The notes below the pieces were generated by a model. The model was not told where the DNA came from, did not search any database, and saw only the letters and a list, made by a program, of their open reading frames with translations. Position numbers and translations under genes: made by a program. A DNA stretch of 34,557 bases. Origin: Acidobacteriota bacterium (lineage in GTDB: Bacteria > Acidobacteriota > Aminicenantia > JBFLYD01). The stretch is taken from the NCBI GenBank assembly GCA_040756905.1, contig JBFLYD010000022.1:55014-89570 (forward strand), given 5' to 3'. Of this stretch, positions 16,707-24,984 are shown piece after piece (positions within the stretch are counted from its first letter, which is position 1; each line of letters begins with the position of its first letter).

Positions 16707-18104
16707 ATGAAAATAGAAAGAGTAACACTAATCGAACCAAAATCCAGTAGTTTCAACATCTATACTGGTACTAAAATTCTCAGATTGGGACTTCCAATAA
16801 TTTCTTCAATATTAAAAGAAATGAGAATCGAATCTAAAATTTATTATGAGGAGATTTCTGAGATTGACTGGGAAGAGATAAAAAAATCAGATTTAGTAGG
16901 AATCTCTACGATTACATCTACATCAAACGAAGCCTATCAAATCTCCGATAGAGTTAAATCTCTTGGAATTCCAGTAGTTATGGGAGGAGCCCATGTAACA
17001 TTCTTACCGGACGAGGCTCTTGAGCACTGCGATTTTGTTATACGGGGAGAAGGGGAAGAAACAATAAGAGAGCTAATCTCAGCGTTAAGAAATGATGGGA
17101 CACTGGAAACTATAAAAGGACTTTCATATAAAAATGAATTGGGAAGAATCGTCCATAATCCTCTTAGGCCATTGATTACCGACCTCGATAAAATTCCTTC
17201 TCCTGATTTTTCCTCAATAGTAAACTTCAAAAAAATTCATACCATTCCAGTTTATTTTTCAAGAGGGTGTCCATATCTTTGTGAGTTTTGTTCTGTTACA
17301 TCTTTATTCGGAAGAAAAATCAGAATCAGAAACATAGAAAATGTAATAAGTGATATAAAAAAGTTTTATCCTGAAAGAAAGAATTTTTTCTTCATAGATG
17401 ACAATTTTGTTATTGATCCGGAGAAGACGAAAGAACTTTTAAAAAAAATAAAAGAAGAGAATCTGAAAATAAAATGGTCAGCTCAGATAAGAGTGGATGC
17501 AGCAAAAGACGAGGAACTCCTCAAGATAATGAAAGAATCTGGATGCGTTTTTGTGTATGTTGGATTTGAATCGATAAACCCCGAATCCTTAAAAGGAGTA
17601 AAAAAGAACCAACTTGTCTCAGAGTATAAAAATACTGTAAAAAAATTGAGAAGACATAAAATAAATGTTCATGGAATGTTTGTTTTTGGCTTTGATGAGG
17701 ATGACGAATCTATCTTTTCAAAAACATTGAAATATGTTTTAAAAATTAAAATGACAACCATTCAATTTCTAATTCTCTGCCCGATTCCCGGATCTAACCT
17801 ATATAAGATTCTTAAAGAGAGAGCAAGAATTCTATCATCAGCTTGGAATAGATATGATGGCCATTTTGTTGTATTCAAGCCACTAAAAGTTTCTGCATAC
17901 AAATTACAAACCGAAACAATCAAGGCAATGAAAAAATTCTATTCTCTTCCTCAGATAATTAAGCTATTTCTGAAAATTAGATTCTCAAAAAATTATTTTA
18001 CAACTATCTTTTTAAGAATCTATGGCAATATCCTCGTAAGAAAATGGATCAGGAATGACTTAAATAAGAATTACATAAAACATTTGAAAGAGTCAAGTTC
18101 GTAA
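16707..18104 (+). CDS. Radical SAM protein with N-terminal B12-binding-like domain
   Basis: A 465-residue protein of the B12-binding-domain radical SAM class. Residues 1-130 look like a Rossmann-type cobalamin-binding domain (VGISTITST, VMGGAHVTFLPDEAL, VIRGEGEETI). The radical SAM core follows with CxxxCxxC at C188, C192 and C195 (GCPYLCEFC), then a DDNF strand. It ends with a basic C-terminal region. Members methylate unactivated carbons or catalyse other radical reactions in lipid, hopanoid or antibiotic pathways. Lying upstream of two phospholipid genes, it may act on lipids, but that is only suggested by position. Confidence 0.8.
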   Translation: MKIERVTLIEPKSSSFNIYTGTKILRLGLPIISSILKEMRIESKIYYEEISEIDWEEIKKSDLVGISTITSTSNEAYQISDRVKSLGIPVVMGGAHVTFLPDEALEHCDFVIRGEGEETIRELISALRNDGTLETIKGLSYKNELGRIVHNPLRPLITDLDKIPSPDFSSIVNFKKIHTIPVYFSRGCPYLCEFCSVTSLFGRKIRIRNIENVISDIKKFYPERKNFFFIDDNFVIDPEKTKELLKKIKEENLKIKWSAQIRVDAAKDEELLKIMKESGCVFVYVGFESINPESLKGVKKNQLVSEYKNTVKKLRRHKINVHGMFVFGFDEDDESIFSKTLKYVLKIKMTTIQFLILCPIPGSNLYKILKERARILSSAWNRYDGHFVVFKPLKVSAYKLQTETIKAMKKFYSLPQIIKLFLKIRFSKNYFTTIFLRIYGNILVRKWIRNDLNKNYIKHLKESSS

Positions 18105-18124
18105 ATTAATTCTTATTTTCTTAA

Positions 18125-18754
18125 ATGGAGAATCTAATTCCAAAAGGAGTAGCAAATAAAGTTTTAAGTGTTTTTAATCTTCTTTCAAAATTGATTGCAT
18201 TAAAAAAAATAAACCCAAATATAATTACAATCTCAGGGATTCCCATAAATATTTTAGGAGGATATCTATATTCAAAAGGATATGTGCAAATTGCAGGGCT
18301 TATTGTATTATTGGCTTCTTTTACCGACATTTTAGATGGTCAGGTAGCAAAATTATTAAAAAAAGAATCAAAATTTGGGTCGGTTTTTGATTCCACGCTT
18401 GATAGATACAGTGAAATTATTATCTTTACAGGATTAATCCTTTTTTTTATAAAAAGATCTGAAAATTTATATTCCTTTTTAACATTCCTTGCCTTAACCG
18501 GATCAATCATGGTCAGCTATGTCAAAGCAAGGGCTGAAGGTGCCGGAATACCGATCAGCGGAGGATTTTTCAAAAGAGCTGAGAGAATAATTCTCCTCAG
18601 TGTTTGTTCAATTTTAGGAATTGATGTCTTGAAAATTTTTCTGTATATTATCACATTCACAACTCATTTAACTGCGGTTCAGAGGTTAATTTTAGTATAT
18701 AAAAAAGAGAGGATAGAAACTCTGAATAGAAAGGAGGAGCAATGGGAAAAATAA
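18125..18754 (+). CDS. CDP-alcohol phosphatidyltransferase, probable inositol-phosphate phospholipid synthase
   Basis: A 209-residue integral membrane enzyme. The CDP-alcohol motif is D68xxD71GxxA75K76 ... G85xxxD89xxxD93; the usual Arg after Ala is Lys here. The DSTLDRYSE segment after the second half resembles phosphatidylinositol-phosphate synthases (compare DRISD in the actinobacterial enzymes). Such enzymes join CDP-diacylglycerol to inositol 1-phosphate. Its 3' end overlaps by 13 nt the gene for inositol-phosphate synthase, which would make that substrate. Phosphatidylglycerol-phosphate or archaetidyl-type synthase are alternatives. No ribosome-binding site is evident. Confidence 0.75.
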   Translation: MENLIPKGVANKVLSVFNLLSKLIALKKINPNIITISGIPINILGGYLYSKGYVQIAGLIVLLASFTDILDGQVAKLLKKESKFGSVFDSTLDRYSEIIIFTGLILFFIKRSENLYSFLTFLALTGSIMVSYVKARAEGAGIPISGGFFKRAERIILLSVCSILGIDVLKIFLYIITFTTHLTAVQRLILVYKKERIETLNRKEEQWEK

Positions 18755-19836
18755 AAGTTGCAATAATAGGTGTTGGAAATTGTGCTTCTTCTCTGGTGCA
18801 AGGTGTTGAATATTACAAAAAAGTGGAAAAAGATGTTTATATACCTGGGCTAATGCATACCAATATAGGAGGCTATTATGTTAAAGACATAGAATTCGTA
18901 GCTGCTTTTGATGTTGATAAATCCAAGGTGGGAAAAGATTTAAGTAAGGCAATTTTTTCTCCACCCAATAATACCAAGAAATTCTCAGAAGTACCTAAAT
19001 TGAATGTAAAAGTTAGAAAAGGAATTGTCTTGGACAGTATCGGAAAGTACTTAAAAGAGGTAGTCGAAGAAGCCTCTGGAAAAACCGAAAATATCACAGA
19101 AATATTAAAAGAAAGCAAGGCTGAGGTTGTAATAAATTTTATTCCTGTAGGGAGCGAGAAAGCAACAAAATGGTATGCAGAAAAAATTCTTGAAGCTGAC
19201 TGTGGAATGATTAATGCAATTCCTGTATTCATAGCAAGCAATAAGGAATGGCAGAAAAAATTTAAAGATAAGGGGCTTCCCTTAATTGGAGACGATATCA
19301 AAAGTCAATTGGGAGCTACAATACTTCACAGAACCCTTGTAAATCTATTTATGGATAGAGGTATGATTATTGACAGGACCTATCAAATCAATTTTGGAGG
19401 GAATTTAGATTTTTTAAATATGCTTGAAAGGGAAAGATTAACTTCAAAAAAGAAGTCAAAAACCAATGCTGTCCTTTCACAATTTAAAGCTCGAAAGATA
19501 AAGTTCGATGAAGAAAACCTGCACATAAGTCCAAGCGACTATATTCCATGGCTTAAGGATAATAAAATATGCTATTTAAGAATCGAAGGAAGACATTTTG
19601 GAGATGTTCCCATGACTCTCGAATGTAAGCTCTCAGTAGAGGATTCTCCAAATTCAGCAGGAATTGTAATAGATGCGATCCGTATTCTAAAACTTGCGTT
19701 GGATAATGGCATAGCTGGAGTTCTTGAGGGACCATCAGCTTATTTAATGAAATCTCCTCCTGTTCAATATGATGACCAGGAAGCAAGAAAATTAACAGAA
19801 GAATTCATCAATAAATACAGTAAAAAGTCATCATAA
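18742..19836 (+). CDS. ino1: Myo-inositol-1-phosphate synthase
   Basis: A 364-residue NAD-dependent enzyme that converts glucose 6-phosphate to inositol 1-phosphate. The N-terminal Rossmann loop is [11 protein letters not shown] (9-19). [20 protein letters not shown] and the catalytic-region [11 protein letters not shown] stretch are characteristic of the short bacterial/archaeal form. AGGAGG lies shortly before the ATG, inside the preceding gene. Together the overlapping pair supports synthesis of an inositol phospholipid, or of another inositol-derived solute. Confidence 0.9.
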   Translation: MGKIKVAIIGVGNCASSLVQGVEYYKKVEKDVYIPGLMHTNIGGYYVKDIEFVAAFDVDKSKVGKDLSKAIFSPPNNTKKFSEVPKLNVKVRKGIVLDSIGKYLKEVVEEASGKTENITEILKESKAEVVINFIPVGSEKATKWYAEKILEADCGMINAIPVFIASNKEWQKKFKDKGLPLIGDDIKSQLGATILHRTLVNLFMDRGMIIDRTYQINFGGNLDFLNMLERERLTSKKKSKTNAVLSQFKARKIKFDEENLHISPSDYIPWLKDNKICYLRIEGRHFGDVPMTLECKLSVEDSPNSAGIVIDAIRILKLALDNGIAGVLEGPSAYLMKSPPVQYDDQEARKLTEEFINKYSKKSS

Positions 19837-19897
19837 ATTTGAAACAAAATACTTCTCTTTTTCCTTTAAAAAATATTGTTTTTTTATTTATAAAAAA

Positions 19898-19906
19898 TGA
19901 TATACA
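19898..19906 (+). promoter_or_regulatory. Extended -10 promoter of the dNK-pan operon
   Basis: TGATATACA (TGn plus TATACA) at 19898-19906, with TTGTTT at 19876-19881 as a loose -35 (19-nt spacer). Transcription would begin about 7 nt before the ATG at 19920, leaving no room for a ribosome-binding site. Confidence 0.4.
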
Positions 19907-19919
19907 TTAATTTTAAAAA

Positions 19920-20549
19920 ATGAAATTTTCATATATCGCTATAGAAGGACCTATGAAGACAGGGAAATTTAAGCTTGCAAATATTCTTGCCAATGAATTT
20001 GATGGAGGTGTAATACACGACATAGTTGACAATCCTTTTCTTAAAGAATTTTACAAGGGAAAGGAAAATGTAGCCTTGCTAACTCAACTTGTATTTCTTA
20101 TCAATAGATACAATCAGCTAACCGAACTTTTTCAACAAAGACTTTTTGAACGAACCATTGTGTGTGACTACATTTTTGAAAAGGATAAAATTTACGCTTA
20201 TCAGATTTTATCGGATAACGAGCTGGAAATATACAATAAAATATTTGATATATTTTGCAAAAGGGTTCCCAAGCCTGATTTAGTGATATACTTGCAAATC
20301 TCCGATGAGAATTTAATTAAAAGAATCAGAAAGAGTAGAAACCAGTATGAAAGATACATATCCGAACAATATCTCAGGGATATAAACGAAGCCTTTAATT
20401 ATTTTTTCTTCCATTATACTATCTCTCCTCTATTGATAATAAACACTGATGAAATAAACATAGATGAAGATAAAAATTTAGATATCCAGGGAATTAAATC
20501 AGCAATAGAAGAAATTAAAGGCGGAGTAAAAATTTATGTCCCAAAATAA
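19920..20549 (+). CDS. Deoxynucleoside-kinase-like protein with altered P-loop
   Basis: A 209-residue protein of the deoxyadenosine/deoxycytidine kinase family, which phosphorylates salvaged deoxynucleosides. Family stretches are CDYIFEKDKIYA (substrate/catalytic region), PDLVIYL, and YISEQYLRDINEAF followed by a Phe-rich segment (lid and after). The Walker A loop is GPMKTGKF (10-17), where the family expects a small residue and then GKS or GKT: the Mg-binding Ser/Thr is Phe17, and the next residue is Lys. Lys16 remains. It may be a divergent kinase or a non-catalytic homologue. It sits 21 nt ahead of panB, in a dNK-panB-panC run. Confidence 0.78.
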   Translation: MKFSYIAIEGPMKTGKFKLANILANEFDGGVIHDIVDNPFLKEFYKGKENVALLTQLVFLINRYNQLTELFQQRLFERTIVCDYIFEKDKIYAYQILSDNELEIYNKIFDIFCKRVPKPDLVIYLQISDENLIKRIRKSRNQYERYISEQYLRDINEAFNYFFFHYTISPLLIINTDEINIDEDKNLDIQGIKSAIEEIKGGVKIYVPK

Positions 20550-20553
20550 GAAA

Positions 20554-20562
20554 TGTTATAAT
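20554..20562 (+). promoter_or_regulatory. Extended -10 promoter of panB
   Basis: TGTTATAAT at 20554-20562 is a consensus extended -10, identical in nine bases to the one before the bacterioferritin-like gene. It would start transcription about 1-2 nt before the panB ATG (20571), separately from the upstream gene. Confidence 0.5.
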
Positions 20563-20570
20563 TAATAAAA

Positions 20571-21443
20571 ATGGAAAAAATAAACTCAGAGAAAATAACC
20601 GTACCGTGTATAATCGAAAAAAAGAAAAAAGGAGAAAAAATTGTTTGTTTAACAGCTTATGATTATCCTACAGCAAAACTCCTGGATGAAAGCGAAATTG
20701 ATATTATACTCGTTGGTGATTCAGTAGGGAATGTCATCCTTGGTTACAGCAGCACAATCCCTGTTTCAATGGAAGAGATGCTCCACCATACTAAGGCAGT
20801 GGCAAGAGGAATAAAAAATTCACTTTTGATAGCAGATATGCCTTATCCTTCCTTTCATATAAAAATTGAAGACTCAGTTAAGAATGCAACAAGATTTATA
20901 AAAGCAGGAGCTGAAGGAGTAAAGATAGAAGGGGGTAAAAAAAGAGTCCCTGTGATAAAGGCTATGCTCGACGCTGAGATCCCAGTCATGGGACATTTAG
21001 GCTTGACTCCCCAATCCATCCACAAATTTGGTGGATACAAAGTGCAGGGAAAAGAATTCGATGATGCAAAAATTCTTGTAGAAGATGCTCTAATTCTTGA
21101 AGAAGCTGGAGTATTTTCAATTGTTCTTGAATCTATCCCATTGGAATTAGCAGAGATAATAACTAAAAAATTAAAAATTCCCACAATCGGTATAGGAGCA
21201 GGACCTTACTGTGATGGACAGATTCTTGTCTTTCATGACCTGGTTGGACTTTCGCCAGGTTATCTTCCGAAATTTGTGAGAAAATACCTTAATCTTCAGG
21301 AATTAATTTCAAAAGCAATAAGAGATTATTCAGAAGATGTAAAAAATGGAAAATTTCCCGGAGATTCAGAATCTTATCACCTGAAAGAAGAAATAAAAGA
21401 AAAATTGATGAAGATAAATCTATGGAAACATACAAAAAGATAA
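20571..21443 (+). CDS. panB: 3-methyl-2-oxobutanoate hydroxymethyltransferase
   Basis: A 290-residue cytosolic TIM-barrel enzyme that adds a hydroxymethyl group from methylene-tetrahydrofolate to ketoisovalerate, giving ketopantoate. TAYDYPTAK, VGDSVGN (metal-binding Asp), GHLGLTPQ and GIGAGPYCDGQILV are diagnostic. It overlaps panC by 22 nt. An extended -10 box ends 8 nt before the ATG and no ribosome-binding site is seen. The product feeds PanC after reduction to pantoate; no panE is visible here. Confidence 0.96.
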   Translation: MEKINSEKITVPCIIEKKKKGEKIVCLTAYDYPTAKLLDESEIDIILVGDSVGNVILGYSSTIPVSMEEMLHHTKAVARGIKNSLLIADMPYPSFHIKIEDSVKNATRFIKAGAEGVKIEGGKKRVPVIKAMLDAEIPVMGHLGLTPQSIHKFGGYKVQGKEFDDAKILVEDALILEEAGVFSIVLESIPLELAEIITKKLKIPTIGIGAGPYCDGQILVFHDLVGLSPGYLPKFVRKYLNLQELISKAIRDYSEDVKNGKFPGDSESYHLKEEIKEKLMKINLWKHTKR

Positions 21444-22291
21444 AAGAGATAAAGAAGAGGATTCAGTTTGAAAAAAATAAAAGAAGAACAATTGGATTCG
21501 TACCTACGATGGGATACCTTCATGATGGTCATATTAGCCTTATAAGAGCCTCAAAGAAAAGATCTGATGTTACTGTAGTTTCCATCTTTGTAAATCCTAC
21601 CCAGTTCGGCCCATCAGAAGACTTTAGCCAATACCCAAGAGATATAAACAGAGATAAAACTATTCTTGAAAGAGAAAAAGTTGATTTACTTTTCTCGCCA
21701 TCGGTAGAAGAAATGTATTTTGAGGATTATAAAACATATGTTGAGGTCACTGAATATCAGGATAAACTGTGCGGTAAATCAAGGAAAGGGCATTTTAGAG
21801 GAGTAGCAACAATTGTCCTGAAACTATTCCACATAATTACTCCGGATATTGCATTCTTCGGACAAAAAGATGCCCAGCAGGCATTGGTAATAAAAAAAAT
21901 GGTAAAAGACCTCAATTTAGACATAAAAATTGAGGTTCTTCCTATTGTAAGAGAAAAAGATGGGTTAGCACTGAGTTCAAGAAATACTTACCTAAACGAG
22001 GAAGAGAGGGTCTCGGCAGTGGTTCTTTATAATAGCCTTTTAAAAGCAAAGGAATTAATAAAAAAAGGAGTTAGAAACTGCTCTGAGGTAATTTCAGAAA
22101 TGGAAAAGATAATTCTTTCCTCCCCTCATACGAGAATTGACTACATTGAGATAGTTAATGATAAATTAGAGCCTTTGGAAGAAATAAATCACAATTTCCT
22201 GATTGCCCTTGCAGTTTACATAGGAAAAACAAGATTGATTGATAATATGATGGTAAAAAAGAAAGGGCGTTTTTTTAAATTTATAATCTGA
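21422..22291 (+). CDS. panC: Pantothenate synthetase
   Basis: A 289-residue cytosolic ligase that joins pantoate and beta-alanine using ATP. The HIGH-type motif is HDGH (H34, H37) after FVPTMGYL. NPTQFGPSEDF, GHFRGVATIV, FFGQKDAQQ and the LSSRN loop (the KMSKS equivalent) are all present. The start lies inside panB, so the two are translationally linked. The beta-alanine substrate would come from PanD, encoded convergently just downstream. Confidence 0.96.
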   Translation: METYKKIKEIKKRIQFEKNKRRTIGFVPTMGYLHDGHISLIRASKKRSDVTVVSIFVNPTQFGPSEDFSQYPRDINRDKTILEREKVDLLFSPSVEEMYFEDYKTYVEVTEYQDKLCGKSRKGHFRGVATIVLKLFHIITPDIAFFGQKDAQQALVIKKMVKDLNLDIKIEVLPIVREKDGLALSSRNTYLNEEERVSAVVLYNSLLKAKELIKKGVRNCSEVISEMEKIILSSPHTRIDYIEIVNDKLEPLEEINHNFLIALAVYIGKTRLIDNMMVKKKGRFFKFII

Positions 22292-22343
22292 TTGGACTTC
22301 TCAAAAATTTAATATAAACGCATTTAATTCTGATGCATTCCTG

Positions 22344-22393
22344 CCCCCTCACCCCTCCCTCTCCCCTGAGGGGAGAGGATTGAGGTGAGGGGG
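22344..22393. repeat. GC-rich hairpin repeat, copy 2, between convergent genes
   Basis: Outer arms CCCCCTCACC (22344-22353) and GGTGAGGGGG (22384-22393) are identical to those at 4284-4331. The inner stem CTCTCCCC/GGGGAGAG is perfect here. It lies between panC (plus) and panD (minus), as copy 1 lies between another convergent pair. A bidirectional transcription stop is a plausible role. Confidence 0.82.
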
Positions 22394-22458
22394 AAAACGA
22401 GTAAGGCGTAACAAATATTAGTGTGTTCGTATTAGTATTGTAAATTAATTTTTTATAA

Positions 22459-22806
22459 CTAAATAACTTCATTACGATCATTAAGAGACACTATAACAGG
22501 AGAGATTTTTTTTGCATCGTTTTCGTTTAAGATTGCATAAGAAGCTATTATGACCCTGTCTCCAGGAGAAGCCAATCGAGCAGCGGCTCCATTCAAACAG
22601 ATGGTCCTACTTCCCTTTTTCCCTTCAATTACGTAAGTTGTAAACCTCTGTCCATTGTTAACATTATAAATCTCAACCTGTTCATAGGGAAGAAGATTAG
22701 CCTTTTCCATCAATTCTTTGTCGAGTGTTATGGAACCCTCGTAATAAAGATTCGTCTCAGTAACAGTACCAAGGTGTATTTTAGATTTAAGCATTATTTT
22801 TAGCAT
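22459..22806 (-). CDS. panD: Aspartate 1-decarboxylase proenzyme
   Basis: A 115-residue pyruvoyl enzyme that makes beta-alanine from aspartate. The self-cleavage site is G24-S25 (YYEGSI), at the usual position. K9, H11, R54, T57, Y58 and the NGAAARL loop (72-78) are conserved. It completes the pan set with panB and panC, but on the opposite strand and facing them. The first Met is kept because family members begin a few residues before MLKSKIH. Two overlapping TATAAT boxes lie on the minus strand at 22828-22838. Confidence 0.95.
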   Translation of the reverse strand: MLKIMLKSKIHLGTVTETNLYYEGSITLDKELMEKANLLPYEQVEIYNVNNGQRFTTYVIEGKKGSRTICLNGAAARLASPGDRVIIASYAILNENDAKKISPVIVSLNDRNEVI

Positions 22807-22900
22807 TCCTATTTCCTTTAAAGTGAAATTATATTATATAAAATTTTACATTATTTAAATTAATAAAACAACTCTACTACATCCCCCTTTATCTTACACC

Positions 22901-22929
22901 TTGACGAGGCTTATTTTCTAAAATAGAAT
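22901..22929 (+). promoter_or_regulatory. Promoter of the S9 peptidase pair
   Basis: TTGACG (22901-22906), a 17-nt spacer and TAGAAT (22924-22929). Transcription should begin near 22936, giving a leader of about 75 nt before the ATG at 23011. Confidence 0.6.
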
Positions 22930-22931
22930 TT

Positions 22932-22949
22932 TTTTGTTACGAAACAAAA
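22932..22949. promoter_or_regulatory. 18-bp palindrome at the S9 transcription start (candidate operator)
   Basis: TTTTGTT (22932-22938) and AACAAAA (22943-22949) form a perfect inverted repeat around ACGA. It lies immediately after the -10 box, over the predicted start of transcription, a classic repressor position. The regulator is unknown. Confidence 0.5.
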
Positions 22950-23010
22950 TGAATTCAATAATAATAGCCTTCGAAATTACAAATCTAAACATTTCCAGGG
23001 AGGGGAAGAG

Positions 23011-24966
23011 ATGAAAAAATTTATTAATCTTTTATTTGCGCTTATTTTAATCTTTCCTCTGTTTTCAGATAAAAAACCAATGGAAATTGAGGATGTATTA
23101 AAAATAAAGAGTGTATCAAACCCAAGAATTTCTCGAGAAGGAAAATTTATTGTTTTTGAAGTCCGCGAAGTCCTCATGGATAAAAATGAATACAATTCAG
23201 ATCTGTATTTAATTAATTTAGAAAATATCCAGATCATAAGATTAACTTATGACCTAAAAAATGATTTCTATCCAAGATTTTCACCTGACTTGAAATATTT
23301 AGCATTTTTATCTGATAGAGAGGAGAAAAACCAGATTTTTCTTTTTTCTTTAAAGGGAGGAGAACCATTTAAACTCACAGATTCAAAAACAGGGATTACC
23401 TCATTTGCCTGGACTACGGATGGTAATTACATAATCTATCGAGCTCCAGACCCTCCAACAGAAGAGGAGGAAAAGAGGAAAAAAGAAAAAGACGACGCAA
23501 TCATTGTGGATAAGGACTTAAAGAATAACCATTTGTGGAAAATCAATATAGAATCGAAAGAAACAAAGAAAATAACAGATGGAAATTTTAATGTAAATTC
23601 ATTTGAAATCTCTCCTGATGATTCAAAAATTGCCTTTACCGCTTCTCCAACTCCAAAAGTTGCCGATACTCTCGAAACAGAAATCTATATCATTCCAATT
23701 GATGGAGAAAAACCTGAAAAGATAACAGATAATAAAACTTCAGAATTTAACTTAGTTTGGGATGATAATAATCAATACCTCTATTTCTTGGCAAACAGTA
23801 ATGAATTTCTGAAATATCCTGGCCAGGGAAAAATATTTTCATTAGAATTGAGCACACGGTTACCAAAGTGCCTAACAAAAAACTTTTCCGGCGATATCTT
23901 ATCATTTATCCTTAATAAGAATAAAGGCAACATAATTTTTGTGGCCCATGAAGGAGTAAACCAAAACCTCTACTCATTTTCCCTTACAGGCAATACAATT
24001 ACTGAATTTTCTAAAGGAAATCATGTAATTTCATCAATCAACTATGTAAACGGAGAGGTCCTAACTTTTATCCTTCAAGATCCTGAAAATCCTGGCGAAG
24101 TTTTTATTTCTAATGTAGAACACTTCAACCCCAAGAAACTTACTGATTTAAATGCCTCCATCAAAGATTTCAATCTTGGAATTTACAAAACTGTTAAATG
24201 GAAAAGTAAGGATAAAAAAGAAATTGAGGGTTTATTAGTCCTTCCCCATGATTATGAGGAAGGTAAAAAATATCCTTTAATCGTTCAACTTCATGGTGGC
24301 CCTGCCTCAGCATATCTCAATTCTTTCTCATCAAGTTGGTCCACATATGTAAATGTTCTAACTGGAAAAGGCTTTACAATATTCCAGCCAAATTACAGAG
24401 GCTCAACAGGGTATGGCGATGATTTTATGAGGGAGATAGAAGGGAAATATTTTGATAAAAGTATAGACGACATAATAACTGGAATTGACCATCTCATAAG
24501 TAAGGGAATTGCTGACGAAGCTAAAATAGGAGTTATGGGATGGAGTGCGGGAGGACACATGACAAACTGGTTGATAACTCATTTTCCTTATAAATTCAAA
24601 GCAGCTTCTTCCGGAGCCGGCGTTGCTAACTGGGTCTCCCTTTACAGTCAGACTGATATTCAATACACAAGGGAACAGTATCTTCTTGATAAGCCATGGA
24701 ATAATTTAGACCATTACATAAAATATTCCCCTTTAACTTACATAAAAAATGTAAAAACTCCAACTTTAATCTTGTTTGGAGAAAAAGACGAAAGAATCCC
24801 AACTCCCCAAGGCCAAGAGTTATACATGGGGCTTTTGAAGAATGGAGTGCCTGTGGAATTTGTAATTTTTCCGAGAGAGCCCCGTGGACTTAGAGAGCCA
24901 AAACATCAAATCTTTAAAATGAAAAAGGAATTGGAATGGTTTGAAAAATGGATATTAAAAAAATAA
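23011..24966 (+). CDS. Exported S9-family peptidase homologue lacking the catalytic His
   Basis: A 651-residue protein with a signal peptide (residues 3-18), a TolB/WD40-like beta-propeller (about 40-390, repeated FSPD-type strands) and a C-terminal alpha/beta-hydrolase of the prolyl oligopeptidase/acylaminoacyl-peptidase family. The nucleophile is S512 in GWSAGGH and the acid is D593 in GEKDER. At the place of the catalytic His the sequence is PREPRG, with R625 (codon CGT), where the tandem paralogue has PRQPHG. Unless a nearby His (EPKH, 632-635) substitutes, peptidase activity should be lost. GGGAGGGG precedes the ATG. It is followed after 18 nt by the paralogue and shares its operon. Confidence 0.88.
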   Translation: MKKFINLLFALILIFPLFSDKKPMEIEDVLKIKSVSNPRISREGKFIVFEVREVLMDKNEYNSDLYLINLENIQIIRLTYDLKNDFYPRFSPDLKYLAFLSDREEKNQIFLFSLKGGEPFKLTDSKTGITSFAWTTDGNYIIYRAPDPPTEEEEKRKKEKDDAIIVDKDLKNNHLWKINIESKETKKITDGNFNVNSFEISPDDSKIAFTASPTPKVADTLETEIYIIPIDGEKPEKITDNKTSEFNLVWDDNNQYLYFLANSNEFLKYPGQGKIFSLELSTRLPKCLTKNFSGDILSFILNKNKGNIIFVAHEGVNQNLYSFSLTGNTITEFSKGNHVISSINYVNGEVLTFILQDPENPGEVFISNVEHFNPKKLTDLNASIKDFNLGIYKTVKWKSKDKKEIEGLLVLPHDYEEGKKYPLIVQLHGGPASAYLNSFSSSWSTYVNVLTGKGFTIFQPNYRGSTGYGDDFMREIEGKYFDKSIDDIITGIDHLISKGIADEAKIGVMGWSAGGHMTNWLITHFPYKFKAASSGAGVANWVSLYSQTDIQYTREQYLLDKPWNNLDHYIKYSPLTYIKNVKTPTLILFGEKDERIPTPQGQELYMGLLKNGVPVEFVIFPREPRGLREPKHQIFKMKKELEWFEKWILKK

Positions 24967-24984
24967 AATTTTTAGGAGGTTTTA

